A stretch of DNA of 64,000 nt, taken from Coix lacryma-jobi var. lacryma-jobi (lineage: Eukaryota > Streptophyta > Magnoliopsida > Poales > Poaceae). Of this stretch, positions 52,897 to 64,000 are shown piece by piece. Where the stretch lies: positions 26,811,751-26,875,750 of the forward strand of contig CM019828.1 of NCBI GenBank assembly GCA_009763385.1, in the 5' to 3' direction. The number at the start of each line of letters is the position of its first letter. The stretch's first letter is position 1. The position numbers and the translations under genes were made by a program. The notes under the pieces are model-generated. The model made no database searches and had not been told where the DNA came from. It was given only the letters and a program-made list of their open reading frames with translations.

Positions 52897-54220
52897 CATA
52901 TCCGATTTTAAAGACAAAACCGAGTACAAATCCATATATGTGCTCAGGAATCAATCACACACGTATAGCGACAAATTCATCAAATATTATGTTTTATTAC
53001 ATCACGAATAATAATCCACTACATAATAAATAAGTATCAAAGTCTTAGCATAACATAATAAATTAATTGACTAAGCTCCAAATGATGTCTCCATAACCAC
53101 AGGAAAGCTTGACTAAGCCTAATAATCCTCAGAAAAATCCTTTTAACCATTGTAATCTATACCCATTCGGGATTTTTATCCAAGTAATAAAAATAAAATA
53201 AGCACAAGTATATCTTGTACTGAACAAGAATAACATAGGGCTCATGAGGCTGAAAAGGTAGACATAGTTTAATTGTATTTAGCGTTTAATCGGTCATCGT
53301 TCAACAATTGAGTAGCAACAAAGTAATCAATAGCCTAACTAAACATATGATCAAGTGAATATGAATAATGTATAGCAAGAATATGTAACAATTAATAATC
53401 AATTCATAAAACACTATTAAATAAGGAGCCCTGATCGCTCATAACTGTGAGCACAACTAATATATCAGTTTTTAACACTTTGTAAAGGTTGTACATCTTT
53501 ACATGTGAGTCGTGTTGCCCATATGCCCGAATTAATTACTCCCATAACACTTTCAAGGTGAGCAGACATGGTACACTAGTCTTTAAAAGGTTTGTCTAAC
53601 AAGTTAGGACTGCTAGGTTTCCAATCGACAAGCAGATGTAGAGTTCCCCTTTCGAATGGTACATTCTACGCAAGTTATACATATACGGACAGAGGTCGCA
53701 CTATACCCGACTTGACGAGCCCCTCTTGCGCCCTTTCGTATAACCACTAACAAGCTAGAAAAGGTCCTCTACTAAGCCAAAGGTAGAGCCATGTAGTTCT
53801 CACAGTTGTACTATAGGTCTTGGGGGAATCCATTTATAGATAAAGTCCTTAGAGAGAGAAACTAGAGCGTTCAGAAAAAAACCATAGTCTCTAGCCCTCT
53901 TCAATTTATATTACTAAAAGCATCTTTTAATTGTTCATTGCATATATCGTTAATCAAGTTACAAGATCATAGTTATTTGTTTGAGCACTAGCAATCTTCT
54001 ACCTAATGCATAAATCCCAAGATGACAAGGTATACGACAACAAAATCTAAGATGTCCTTACAAATATCAAGATAGACACATGCAATATGTATTTAGTGAA
54101 TTAAAGTGAGTAGAAAACAAGGAAGATCTCATGTTATACTTGCCTTGATCAAAAGGCACTTGCCGGTCTAGCTCTTCAAAATACTTCCTTTGATCACCAA
54201 CGAACTGCTTAGATGGACTA
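52897..54220 (-). repeat. truncated gypsy LTR, 3' part, minus strand
   Basis: Read on the minus strand it ends CTTTAAAATCGGATATGACA, an LTR end, and shares the block order of the element C LTR second half: GTTGGTGATCAA, AAGGCAAGTATA, CATGGCTCT, CTAGCAGTCC, AACTGATATATTAG and so on. The 5' half is absent; the break is at about 54220, where copia-type sequence begins. It is too diverged to belong to B or C. Confidence 0.7.
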
Positions 54221-54229
54221 ATATGTGTT

Positions 54230-54484
54230 TAAGTGTAATTAAAAGGTCCTAAATGGATAGGGGGGTGAATAGCCTTAAAAAATTTCTACAACAACTCTTA
54301 GCGAACTTGTTAGTAAACTAAATGGCGAAGCTCAATTTGCGTTAGCTCTATATAAAAATACAAGCCACCGATCCACAAGTGATAGAGTGGATATACCGTC
54401 ATGGCAAGAGATGAATACAATAAATACCAAATGAAATCCTCAAAGATAATATAACATAGTAATTTTTCCACCGAGGTTCACTTG
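54230..54484 (-). repeat. copia LTR tail fragment, minus strand
   Basis: On the minus strand it contains GGCTATTCACCCCCCTATCC followed by ATTTAGGACC, the characteristic end of SIRE/Maximus LTRs. About 250 bp only. It meets an opposite-strand copia LTR fragment at 54485. Confidence 0.6.
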
Positions 54485-55228
54485 TGCGGATACATGGGTG
54501 TATGCCGAGTCTCTGAGTGATGAGTGATTGTCAACTGAGATAATGCGCATGTTCTTTGGCTTGTGTTGTGCAAGTGTCGAGCACGGATACAGTGATCAAA
54601 GGCAAGGTGAAGGTCAAGTAGAGACGTGCCGTGCCGATGGACCGAGAGTGGCGAAGGGCGGACGTGAGGCTTGGACTGAGGGACCAGTGGCCCGAGGATC
54701 AGCTGTGGTGGCTGACAGCCTGGGACAACGACGAGCGAAGACTTGCGGACACGGTGTTGCTTGGGTCGAGGACCTGGGGACACGTGTCGGTGGACGGGGT
54801 GCACGGGCAGTGCATCCCCTCCACGGCTCGGTTTGGTGGTTAAGCCACAGAAAAAACCACCGAGTGGACGGTTTCCAGGTTTGGGCCTCAAAACCTGGGC
54901 GCTGATGGTTTCTGAGTTTGGGCCACAAAACTCGGGCTGAGGACGGTTTCCAGGTTTGGGCCTCCAAACCTGGGTGCTGCGGGTTTCTGAGTTTGGGCCA
55001 CAAAACTCGGGCTGAGGACGGTTTCCAGGTTTGGGCCTCAAAACCTGGGTGCTGCGGGTTTCTGAGTTTGGGCCACAAAACTCAGGCTGTGGACCGCTGG
55101 TTTCCCCGTTTGGGCCTCAAAACCGGGGGTTGGTCGTGAAGGCTGGTTTCCCAGTTTGGGCCTCAAAACCGGGGGTGAAGTCCGGGAAAAGGACGGTCAG
55201 AGCGGAGGCGGCACGTGGTGTGGCGGAA
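54485..55228 (+). repeat. copia LTR head fragment, related to 6701-7250
   Basis: Starts TGCGGATACA, like the copia LTR at 6701, and shares GATGAGTGATTGTCAAC, GCGCATGTTCTTTGGCT, GTGCACGGGC and the hairpin block. It stops near GGCGGAACC, so only the U3 side is present. Diverged from the left copy by many substitutions and by extra hairpin units. Confidence 0.75.
54870..55175 (+). repeat. expanded hairpin array, about seven to eight units
   Basis: Units of about 37 bp (76-bp dimers) with loop TTTGGGCC[TA]C and complementary arms: CCAGG/CCTGG, CTGAG/CTCGG, CCAGG/CCTGG, CTGAG/CTCGG, CCAGG/CCTGG, CTGAG/CTCAG, CCCCG/CGGGG with a bulge, then CCCAG/CGGGG mismatched. It corresponds to the four-unit block at 7036-7171. 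Confidence 0.75.
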
Positions 55229-58200
55229 CCGTCCTGATTATAAGAGCTCAAGTATTATCTTAGCCAAATCCGTCTGACTTCGACTGATACTTCAACCCAT
55301 ACAACCCCGGTAGTCCGGAAATCTCGAAGGATTTCTAACACCATACATCATACAGGATCGCATCGTTCAAGGACTACATTCGTAAAGATACATCATAACG
55401 AAAACGAAACCGAATTTAAAATATCAGAGTGCGAATTTAAAACAGAGTTATTACAATACCGAGTTTAAAAGTGCAGAAGCTGAAGTAGTTTGAAACACGA
55501 CCACTACACATGTGGTCCAAATAAAACACTGTTTGATAAAACCAACTCACACAACTCACTCTTCCATTTTTAGATAATGTGCCACTAGAAGTCTCGGACC
55601 AGCAAAAGAAAAAGGGAAGCTTCTGGACGACCCTGCCCTGGGCCTACTCCTCATCACCTTCCACTGGGTAGAGGCAGTGCTTACAATAGCCAAAGTAGAC
55701 CTGGCCATCTGCAACAAACGGGATAAACCCTGAGTACGGGAATGTACTCAGCTAGACTTACCCGTCCAACTGAAAATAAAGACTCCAAGGGTATGGAAGG
55801 CTTTTGAGGTAGAGCTGGGATCTTTCAGTTGCGAAAAGCTTAATTTTAGATAAGAGGTAATTAATGATAATGGTGAGCTGTCATTTTTAGACCTATTCCT
55901 TAATTCTAGGTTTTTCACCTGTACTAGAGCACTCACTTGAATCTACCAATCAATAATATAACCATATCCAATTGACTTATCCACATTTTAGTTGACTCGA
56001 ATCGAATTCCAAACCAGCTGATGAAAGACCTTTAATACCAGCCCACACTTTTCCCGTCGGGTCCATGCATTGGGCAACCGCTCGATGCTTGTTCGTGGTG
56101 GTAATCGTCGCGGTTCAAGCACGGACCGCCCAATTGGAACCTGGCGATGGCCTCACGCGGCAGATCACAATTTCCATACTAGAGGGCACGACACGGGTTG
56201 AGACCGGCCCGAACAGCTTCTAACCGGCTTTGGGGTCGATGATTACGGCACCGACATATCCCTAAGTAAAAGGGCGCGTTCAAAAATGAACGAGGGCCAA
56301 CATCGATACAAACCTACACGATCCAACGGACGGACTGCCCCCAAGTTCCAACTTGGTGCCTTGCCTTCCAGTTGACCGTATTTCATTACTACTCAGGTTC
56401 TTTTCCACGATAGCAAATATAGCCAACCGTGATGTGGTAACTACCCATCAGGGTATTACGGGAACATCTTTAACTACTACTTTTATTAAGCAAGCTAAGC
56501 AATTCTACATTATAATAGTAAGTAACAGGATAACAAGGTGGGTAATAATCAATAATCAAGGAACGATAATGCAGCAAGTAGGATTCAATCAACTCCTAAC
56601 CTAATGCATCACAATATAAAAGGACTCAAGTAATTTAATTATAAAAACTAGGAGACTTAGAATGCTCCGGGGCTTGCCTTGGGTGAAGACCGAGGCCTCG
56701 TGGGAGGGGCACTCGGGCAAGTTAGTGTCGCTGGCGGGGTCGACTTCCTCGGCTTGCTGGAGCTCCGGAATCTGCTGCTCGGCGTTTGCTTCTGGCTCCT
56801 GCTCGGGCTCCGGGAGTGTTGATCCTATTGCATGCGACGAATAATAAATAATTACAATGCGGGTGCAAGATGTGTGGTATGAGAAAGAGCATTTCTTGCA
56901 AACCAACAAAACCAACTCGTTGAACCATTGAGGTAAATACTTATTTAATTAATAAAACAAAATCCATTTATTCACCTTTTTCTTATTTAATAAATCAAAA
57001 GAACTTAGGTTGAACTGCAAGTGCACTTTTCTGGACTCAGAAAAATCCACGAAAATTCCAGAAGGCAAACAACAGTTGCTGGACTCCACTGAACAAATTT
57101 CAGCCAAAAATAAAATATCGAACTGCAGATACAAAAATGACAAGCAAACAGCCCAAAAAGGTACTTTGAACTACAACCCTACTGTAAAAGGGTGCACAAC
57201 TCTATTTCATATTTTTCCCAGATTCTACTTCACATTTTATGCTTATTAAGAAAGTTCCATGAACAGAAACATTATATTATTTTTTACATGAATTTTCAAA
57301 GGAAAACACAGAAAAGCACCTTTGTAAAGCAACTTCATATTTCTTCACATAACAGATCATGCTTACATTTTTCTTAGCTTGGACATCGTAAACAGAGACT
57401 ATACAAATTTTTCCATATTTTATTTCAGCATATAAAACACCTTAATACTTATTCTTAAGAAATCAGCCAAAAAGGACTTTAAACCATAACAGAAACTTTT
57501 TCCACATAAACAGTGCATCATATATTTTTCACAGGTGTAAAACATGATAATAAACCTACATAAAATTTTCCAGAAATTAACTCAACTAGAAAACATATAT
57601 AACCATTTATCTTAGCAAGAGCATATAAATTAGAATAAATGAAAACAGTAAAATAAACTTCTGCCAAAAATACTTTCATATTTTTCCATGATAGATCTGC
57701 TCATAAACAAACTAGCAAAACTGAAAGCACTCCATTTGGACTAACAAAACAGGATCTACAAAATAAACAAGCATTTACTGGAAATAGAAAAAAATTTTGG
57801 AAAACGTTTTCTGGAAAACACTCGGCGCACGGAAAAGGTGTGCGTTCGCTCGAGGCCCGGCTCGAACGTGGCAGCGCCCGAGGGTTCGCTCGAGGCCTAG
57901 CTCGAGCGAGATGACGGAAACAAACGTCTGTCCGAGGCATGGCTCGGAGGCTCGGGCGAGACGGAAACAACCGCCCGTCCGAGGCCTGGCTCGAGGGCTC
58001 GCGCGAGACGGAAACAACCGCCTGTCCGAGGCCTGGCTCGAGGGCTCGGGCGAGACGGAAACAATCGTCCATCCGAGGCCTGGCTCGAGGGCTCGGGCGA
58101 GACGGAAACAATCGCCCGTCCGAGGCCTGGCTCGAGGGCTCGGGCGAGACGGAAACAATCGCCCGTCCGAGGCCTGGCTCGAGGGCTCGGGCGAGACGGA

Positions 58201-59763
58201 AAACAAGGGAGAGGTTTGACCGTCGATTCCTCGCCGACGGTGATGTCGCTGGTGGGGAAGCTAGGCTTGTGAACTCGACTCGACGAGGCGCATCGAGTGG
58301 TGTAGGTGGTTTGGCTAGCGCACGGCCGGAGCATGCCGGCGGCGAGCGGCGGCGCACGGTGATGGTGGCAACGCGCGGCTACGCCGTTTCCGGCGGCGGC
58401 CGTAGAAATTGGGGGAGGCAAAAGCTCGAGTGAACCCTAAGGAGCAAAGCTACGGGGTTGGTTTGGCCCGGGTGGCTCCAGAGGAGCTTGGCCACGAGCG
58501 AGGTCCGCGGCGGCGCCCATGGCGCTCGGCCGGAGAGAAACGGGTGGTAGAAGACGGTAGCGTTGAGACTGGGTGGTGTTCTCACCTTGCCTTGGCTCGG
58601 TGAAGCTCGAGGATGAAGAAGAGGAGTCGGTGGAGCTCGGGTTGGGGAAGAACGGCGTTGCGGCTCGGCGGTGGCGACTGACGGACCGAAAGAGGCGCTT
58701 CGTCCTCCGGCGGTGTCGGGGCTCGGTCGGGGATGACGATATGCGCACGGCGTGTGCACGGCGTAGGCGGAGAGGCTGGCGAGAGGGATTGGATGGTGGT
58801 GGTCGGGTGTGGCCGGAACGGTGGAGGGGATTGATGGCGGTGAACGGTCGGCGAGAGTGGCGGATGCTTGCGCGTTCGTGGGAGCGGAGAGGGAGAGCGG
58901 GAGTGAGAGCGGGCGAGCTGGAATGGCAGTGGGGAGAGGGGAGTGCGGTGCGCTCGGGGTTTTGATCGGCTTGACCGGCCGGTGGTCGTGGCGGGGCCAC
59001 GGCGGCGCGGTCGGCGAGGCAGCGCGGGCGATGCCGTGCACGGCGAGCGGGCGTGGCAGGCGAGGCGAGCGGAGAGTGGCCGGGGAAGATAGCTTGCGTG
59101 CTCGGATGAGAGGGGATCGAGCGAGGAGTGGCCGGCGAGGATCCTCGGCAGGATACGGCGGCCACGTGGCGGTTGCGGCCGGCGTACGGCACGGGCGTCA
59201 GGCGGGCGGCGGTGCGCGGTGAGCGCGCGGCGCGCGGGCGAGTGCGGGAGCGGGCTAGCTGGGCTGAAAGGCCGAAAGGCCAGATGGGCCGAAAGGGTTG
59301 GCGCCGGGAAAAATCGTTTTCCTTTTTCTTTTTCCAAATTCTTTTCAAAGTTTGACCATTCAAAACAGTTTCAAAAACTCCAAACTAGGTTTTGACCCAA
59401 ATATGAAAGTTGCTCAAAATAATTTTCTCTACAACTTTCATATAGGACACTTTTTCTGAAAACCATTTTTACAACCTCCTCAAAAATAAAGCCAGTTTTG
59501 CAACATAAACCATTTTCTTTGCCTCATTTTTTTTATCTGATAAACTATTTTGAACTAGGTCAAAAACTCCAACTCTATTTTATAAAACTCTTTGCCCAAG
59601 CAGAGATCCACTTAAATCATCGAGTCAAATAGAAATCCAAATCCAAATAAATAAACAAAAGACAAAAGCACTCTCATGCACATGAAATGATGCAATGCAT
59701 TGCTTATGCTTCTTAGTAGCTAATTGCAATTCCTAATGCAGTGCTTGGCACTAGGGTGTCACA
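55229..59763 (-). repeat. 3' LTR of element D
   Basis: On the minus strand it starts TGTGACACCCTAGTGCC at 59763, right after the polypurine tract. It has a GC-rich block (about 57840-59290) holding a 47-bp tandem repeat. The far end near 55229 meets the copia LTR fragment without a clear CA terminus, so it is probably truncated there. No other gene seen; the long frames in the GC-rich block are stop-poor chance frames. Confidence 0.7.
57930..58207 (-). repeat. 47-bp tandem repeat, six copies, in the element D LTR
   Basis: Plus-strand units start GTCCGAGGCCTGGCTCGAGG at 57930, 57977, 58024, 58071, 58118 and 58165 and contain GGCGAGACGGAAACAA. A degenerate stretch with the same GCTCGAGG motifs precedes it (57850-57929). 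47 is not a multiple of three, which argues against coding. Confidence 0.9.
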
Positions 59764-62700
59764 ACCCTTCCCCCCTTAAAGAAATCTCGTCCTAAGATTT
59801 GAGTTACGTACCAATCTTTATAAAAAGCGGGGTAGTTTACGCGTAAGTACTCCTCTATTTCCCAAGTTGCATCATTGGGTCCGTGATTGCTCCAAAGAAT
59901 CTTGTGAGTCTTCACTGTTCGGTGACGCGTCTCTCGGGTCTTGGTATCCAAAATCCCCTTGGGCTGCTCGTAGTACTCCAGATCCGATCTGATGGTGACG
60001 TCTGGAATCCGAACTTCTTCTTGTTTTGGAACTCGAAGACACTTCTTCAACTATGATACGTGGAACACTGGGGAAACTGTGCTCATCTCTGGGGGTAACT
60101 GTACTTCGTATGCCACTTCTCCTTTCTTTGCTATGATCTGGTAAGGTCCCACATATCGAGGTGCTAGCTTCTTCTTAATTCCAAAACGTTGGACTTTTCT
60201 CATGGGTGAGACCTTAAGGTATACATAGTCTCCTACTTGAAATTCCAAGGGTCTTCTTCATGTGTCGGCATAACTCTTTTGTCTGGATTGTGCTACCTTA
60301 ATGTGTTGCTGTACTGTTTGCACAATCTCTTCCGCATCCTTTACGTAATCTGACCCATAGACTCCTCGATCTCCTGATTCTACCCAATTTACTGGGGTTC
60401 TGCATCTTTGTCCGTATAAAACTTCAAAAGGTGCCATCTTTATACTTTCCTGATAACTGTTGTTATATGAGAACTCGGCAAGGGGTAACCATTTTTCCCA
60501 TGATTCTCCTGACGATAGAACACAAGCTCTTAGGATATCTTCCAGAATCTGATTTACTCTCTCTGTCTGTCCTGCAGTTTGGGGGTGATAGGCAGAACTT
60601 CTTATCAATTTAGTTCCTAGTTCCTTGTGCAACTGTTCCCAAAAACGTGCTATGAACTGGGGTCCTCTATCAGAGACAATCCTTTTTGGAACTCCATGCA
60701 ATCTCAAGATATTCTGAATATACAGGTCTGCATACTGATGAGGGCAGTGCGTAGTCTTAACTGGTATGAAGTGAGCCACTTTAGATAACCGATCTACGAT
60801 AACCCAGATAGAATCATTTCCTTTTTGAGTAGTGGGAAGACCTGTGATGAAATCCATACTAATTTCTTCCCATTTCCACTCTGGGATCGATAACGGTTGC
60901 AACAATCCGGCAGGTCTCAAGTGTATAGCTTTTATCCTGCAGCAAGTATCACATCTTGCAACATAAGCTGCAGCTTCTTTCTTCATCTTTGACCACCAAT
61001 ACCTGGTTCTCAAATCCTGGTACATCTTACTGCTTCCTGGATGGATAGATAACTTTGAATTGTGAGCTTCATTTAGAATTCTTTCTTTCAGCTCGGTGTC
61101 TTTAGGAACAACCAACTTCTGATTATACCATAGAATTCCCTGCTCATCTGTTCTGAAGTTCAAAGAATTACTGGTTTCCAACCTCTTCTTAATCTGACAG
61201 ATCTCTTCATCGGTCTTTTGTCTCTCGATGATGTCACTTTCCAAGGTACACTGAAGAGTGATGTTGTTCACCATAACGGGGTGCATAAGGTTAAATCTAT
61301 CTTCAAAAAGTGGTTGTAGGGAGTTGCAATGAGTCTTGCGACTCAAGGCATCGGCTACAACGTTTGCTTTTCCGGGGTGGTAATGCACTTCAAGGTTATA
61401 ATCCTTAATTAGCTCCAACCATCTTCTTTGCCTCATGTTCAACTCTGGCTGTGTGAAGATATATTTCAGACTTGTTATGATCCGTGTACACATGACATAG
61501 ATTTCCCATAAGATACTGCCTCCAAATCTTTGAGTGCAATGCAGCCGGCTGCTAATTCCAAATCATGATGGGGTATTCCTTCGTGCGTCCCTCAACTGGC
61601 GAGAAGCATAGGCGATAACTCTTCCATTCTGCATGAGCACACATCCAAGTCCGATTTTGGATGCGTCACAAAACACTCAAAAGGTTCCTCCAAGTTTGGC
61701 TGAGCCAAAACAGTGCGGATGTCAACAACGTTCGCAGAGTGCAAAGCCTGTTTCACACTCTGGAGTCCATTCGACTTCTTGTTTTTCTGCGTTAAACGGG
61801 TCATAGGCTGGCTATTCTTGAAAAATCCAGAATAAACCGACGGTAGTATCCTGCCAACCTCCAAAAGCTGCGTACCTCATGTCCGGTGTGGTGCTTGCCA
61901 ATCCATAACTTCTTGTACCTTAGAAGGGTCTACAGAGATCCCTTCCTCTGAAAGGACGTGACCAAGAAAGGTCCCCTTCTCAACCAAACTCACACTTGCT
62001 GAACTTAGCATACAACTTGTGCTCTCTAAGCCGGGTAGAACGACTCGTAGATGCTCAACATGATCCTTCTCATTTTCAGAGTATATCAAGATGTCATCGA
62101 TGAACACTACAACAAACTTATCCAACTCTGGCATGAAGACCGAATTCATCAGGTACATGAATGTGCCGGTGCATTGGTCAATCCAAAAGACATAACAAGA
62201 TACTCATAGAGTCCGTATCTGGTGGAGAAAGCTGTTTTCGGTATATCTTCTCTTCTGATCTAATCTGATGGTATCCTGACCTCAGGTCGATCTTAGAGAA
62301 TACTTTCGCCTTTGACAACTGATCAAACAAGACATCGATTCGGGTAAGGGATATTTGTTCTTTAGTAGTTACGACATTCAACGGTCTGTAATCCACGCAC
62401 ATCCTTAAAGTTTTATCCTTCTTCTTCTTCAAAGATAGCGGGACATCCCCAAGGTGACGAACTAGGGCGTATCAAACCCTTATCCAAAAGTTCTTGCAAC
62501 TGAACCTTAAGCTCTGCTAACTGCTTTAGCGTGCATTCTATACGGTCTCCGAGATATGGGTGCTGTTCCAGGGATTAACTCTATAGCAAACTCCACATCC
62601 CTATCTGGCGGTAGTCCAGGCAACTCATCGGGGAAAACATCCGGAAACTCACATACTATCGGAATCTCGGCTATCTGCTTTGCCGTGATATTGAACAACA

Positions 62701-62773
62701 CTCCGATCTCATGGGGGTTTCGAGGTAACTTGAACCGAAAAGAAGATCCATTCCTGGGACTAACCATGGACAC
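59751..62773 (-). pseudogene. Element D pol pseudogene (RT, RNase H, integrase, chromodomain)
   Basis: Read on the minus strand. The RT start is at about 62720-62507 (FPDVFPDELPGLPPDRDVEF), with MCVDYRPLN at 62410 and the catalytic FIDDILIYS near 62100. RNase H remnants cover 61864-61500. The integrase lies in 61493-60258, with HPGSSKMY, CDTC, MDFITGLP, SDRGPQF and the YHPQTAGQTER block. The tail at 60248-60051 has GDYVYLKVSPM, and the chromodomain is at about 59990-59800 (ILWSNHGPNDATWE). Frame is lost around 62775-62810, 62435-62505, 62160-62178, 61865-61877 and 61493-61592. There are stops near 60255 (TGA after ADT) and 60051 (TAG after FHVS). Catalytic motifs remain, so decay is moderate. 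Confidence 0.88.
59764..59780 (-). other. polypurine tract of element D
   Basis: On the minus strand TTTAAGGGGGGAAGGGT precedes the LTR start. Confidence 0.75.
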
Positions 62774-62812
62774 TACTCTTTCTGCGGTGTCTAGATTGAC
62801 CTTCCAGAGTTT

Positions 62813-64000
62813 TCATCCAACCCATACCCAAATTACATCCAGACCTAGACCAGGAATGACTATGGGGTCCACTATGGCCTGTTTATCCCCAAAGGTCATT
62901 TCCACTCCTTTAGCCATTTTACGCGCGGAGAGAACAGCTCCGGCGGAACTTATCTGATATCCCCGGTCTAACTCTATCAACTCAAGATTACTTCTCAAAA
63001 CAAAGTTCTCACTTATGAAAGAATGCGATGCTCCAGAATCAAACAACACAACTGCGGGGCATTGATTAACAAGAAACGTACCAGCGGTGACAGGCTCTCC
63101 TTCTGACACTTCTTCCACGGTGGTGTGATGCACATGACCCGTACGAGGTGGGGGCTGAGTGTACTGCTTCTTTGGGCGAGGGCACTGACGTGACAGGTGT
63201 CCGGTCTGACCACAGTTATAGCATGGACCAATCACGTACGGGGTCTTGGGACCTCCTGCACTTCCTGCTTTGTTTTTATTCTGAATCATGGGGGCGATGT
63301 AGGGCTTCTGATAACTAGGACGGGGATGGTTGGTGGTGATCTTCCTCTGTGGGGGACGGAATCTTGCTCCTGTGACAGACGGGCGATACGGGGTACGTGC
63401 TCCGAAAGGGGTCCTCTGTTGAGACGAACCTCCTTCGTTTGCACGACGGCGTGTCTCTGTCGCCAGCCGGCTGTCATTGGCCTCTTGATTTAGGCAGTCA
63501 CTGACGAAATCACTGAAGGTGGTGTGGTGACTGTTGCCCATCTTGGAAAGCATGGCGGCACTCATGCCATGTTTGAAACTTGCGATCTTCTTGGCCTCAG
63601 TATCAACAAAGTCTGGGGCATAGCGAGCTAGGTTGTTGAAACTGTGGAGGTACTCGGACATAGACTTGGTTCCCTGGGATAACCTCATGAACTCTATGAC
63701 CTTCATTTCCATCAGACCACTAGGGATGTAGTGGTTGCGCATAGCGGTGGAGAACTGATCCCAAGTGACACGTGCATTTACTGGCAAGGATGCACGGTAC
63801 TGGGCCCACCACAAACCTGCGGGTCCTTCCAACATGTGGGCGGCGTACTCCGCCTTGAGCTCTTCTGTCAGACGAAGCAGACGGAACTTCTGAGTGATGG
63901 AGTTGAGCCACTCATCAGCCTCAAGCGGTTCGGTGGCTTCCTTGAACACAAGAGGACGAGTGTCCAAGAAGTCACGGTAGGAGCTGTACTGGTTGGGCTC
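62813..64000 (-). pseudogene. Element D gag-protease, partial
   Basis: Minus-strand frame open from the window edge at 64000 to about 62813; the start codon is beyond the edge. Gag domain with LEADEWLNSI, LWWAQYRASL, GLMEMKVIEFMRLSQG and ARYAPDFV; linker with many Arg/Pro; CCHC knuckle CYNCGQTGHLSRQC at about 63230-63190; retropepsin FDSGASHSFIS with the catalytic triad intact near 63050-63018; then LDVIWVWVG, where the frame leaves the family pattern, implying a frameshift. Nucleocapsid and protease of the dead element D. Confidence 0.85.

Larger units (their letters stand above)
55229..64000 (-). mobile_element. Element D: degenerate Ty3/gypsy chromovirus, minus strand, truncated by window edge
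   Basis: On the minus strand gag, protease, RT, RNase H, integrase and a chromodomain run from 64000 to 59751, followed by a polypurine tract and an LTR of about 4.5 kb. Several frameshifts and stops make it inactive. The other LTR and the gag start lie beyond the right edge. It is less similar to B than C's Gag is, so it is another family. Confidence 0.88.

Noticed and set aside
56353..57377. Short frames in AT-rich sequence
   Set aside because: Inside the element D LTR; no conserved motifs and no consistent frame.
57930..58207. CRISPR-like array
   Set aside because: Units are contiguous tandem copies without unique spacers, in plant LTR DNA.
57797..58433. Repetitive proteins of 140-218 residues
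   Set aside because: Produced by the 47-bp tandem repeat read in several frames; 47 is not a multiple of three.
58437..59363. Frames up to 308 residues on the minus strand in the GC-rich region
   Set aside because: They overlap in several frames inside the element D LTR; GC-rich sequence has few stops and no domain is recognisable.

Overview
The window is nuclear DNA of a grass, probably panicoid. The evidence is one intron-containing plastid ClpS gene with a grass-type protein sequence, surrounded by nested LTR retrotransposons and by Stowaway, Tourist, hAT, Mutator-like and Harbinger DNA elements. I cannot name the species.

Layout. Positions 1-8617 hold a decayed SIRE/Maximus-type Ty1/copia element running off the left edge: gag, protease, integrase, RT, RNase H, a long non-coding tail and the 3' LTR. 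It abuts a gypsy LTR remnant (8618 to about 10130). Two long foldback elements follow (10360-10787 and 10948-11947), the second about 330 bp upstream of the start codon of the only host gene, CLPS1 (three coding exons between 12277 and 16503). CLPS1 intron 2 carries two hAT-like insertions. Downstream lie MITEs and a broken Harbinger transposon (about 18468-21135) with a Tourist MITE inside it.

The centre is a three-layer nest. Element A (21570-52667) is a decayed Athila/Tat-like gypsy element with a tRNA-Asp primer site. Its internal region contains element B (25818-38225, target duplication CACTT), a chromovirus with essentially identical 3-kb LTRs, an intact 1491-residue Gag-Pol and an extra upstream ORF. 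Its 3' LTR contains element C (40986-51333, target duplication CAATC), a young non-autonomous gypsy element that has no RT, RNase H or integrase. C keeps two open frames, and each carries a retropepsin-like domain with a lost catalytic motif. LTR divergence read by eye agrees with the nesting order: A about 2%, C about 0.17%, B no substitutions seen.

The right end (52668-64000) holds truncated gypsy and copia LTR pieces, then element D. D is an older minus-strand chromovirus with a roughly 4.5-kb LTR and degenerate gag-pol, running off the right edge.

The most interesting signals are element C with its duplicated pseudo-protease; short hairpins in a copia LTR whose stem arms change together while the loop stays constant; an LTR of element A that contains a second copy of its own primer-binding site; a conserved GC-type splice-donor-like site in several gypsy LTRs; and nonsense mutations in the copia element that all fit cytosine deamination. 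No rRNA, tRNA, CRISPR or bacterial features were seen.
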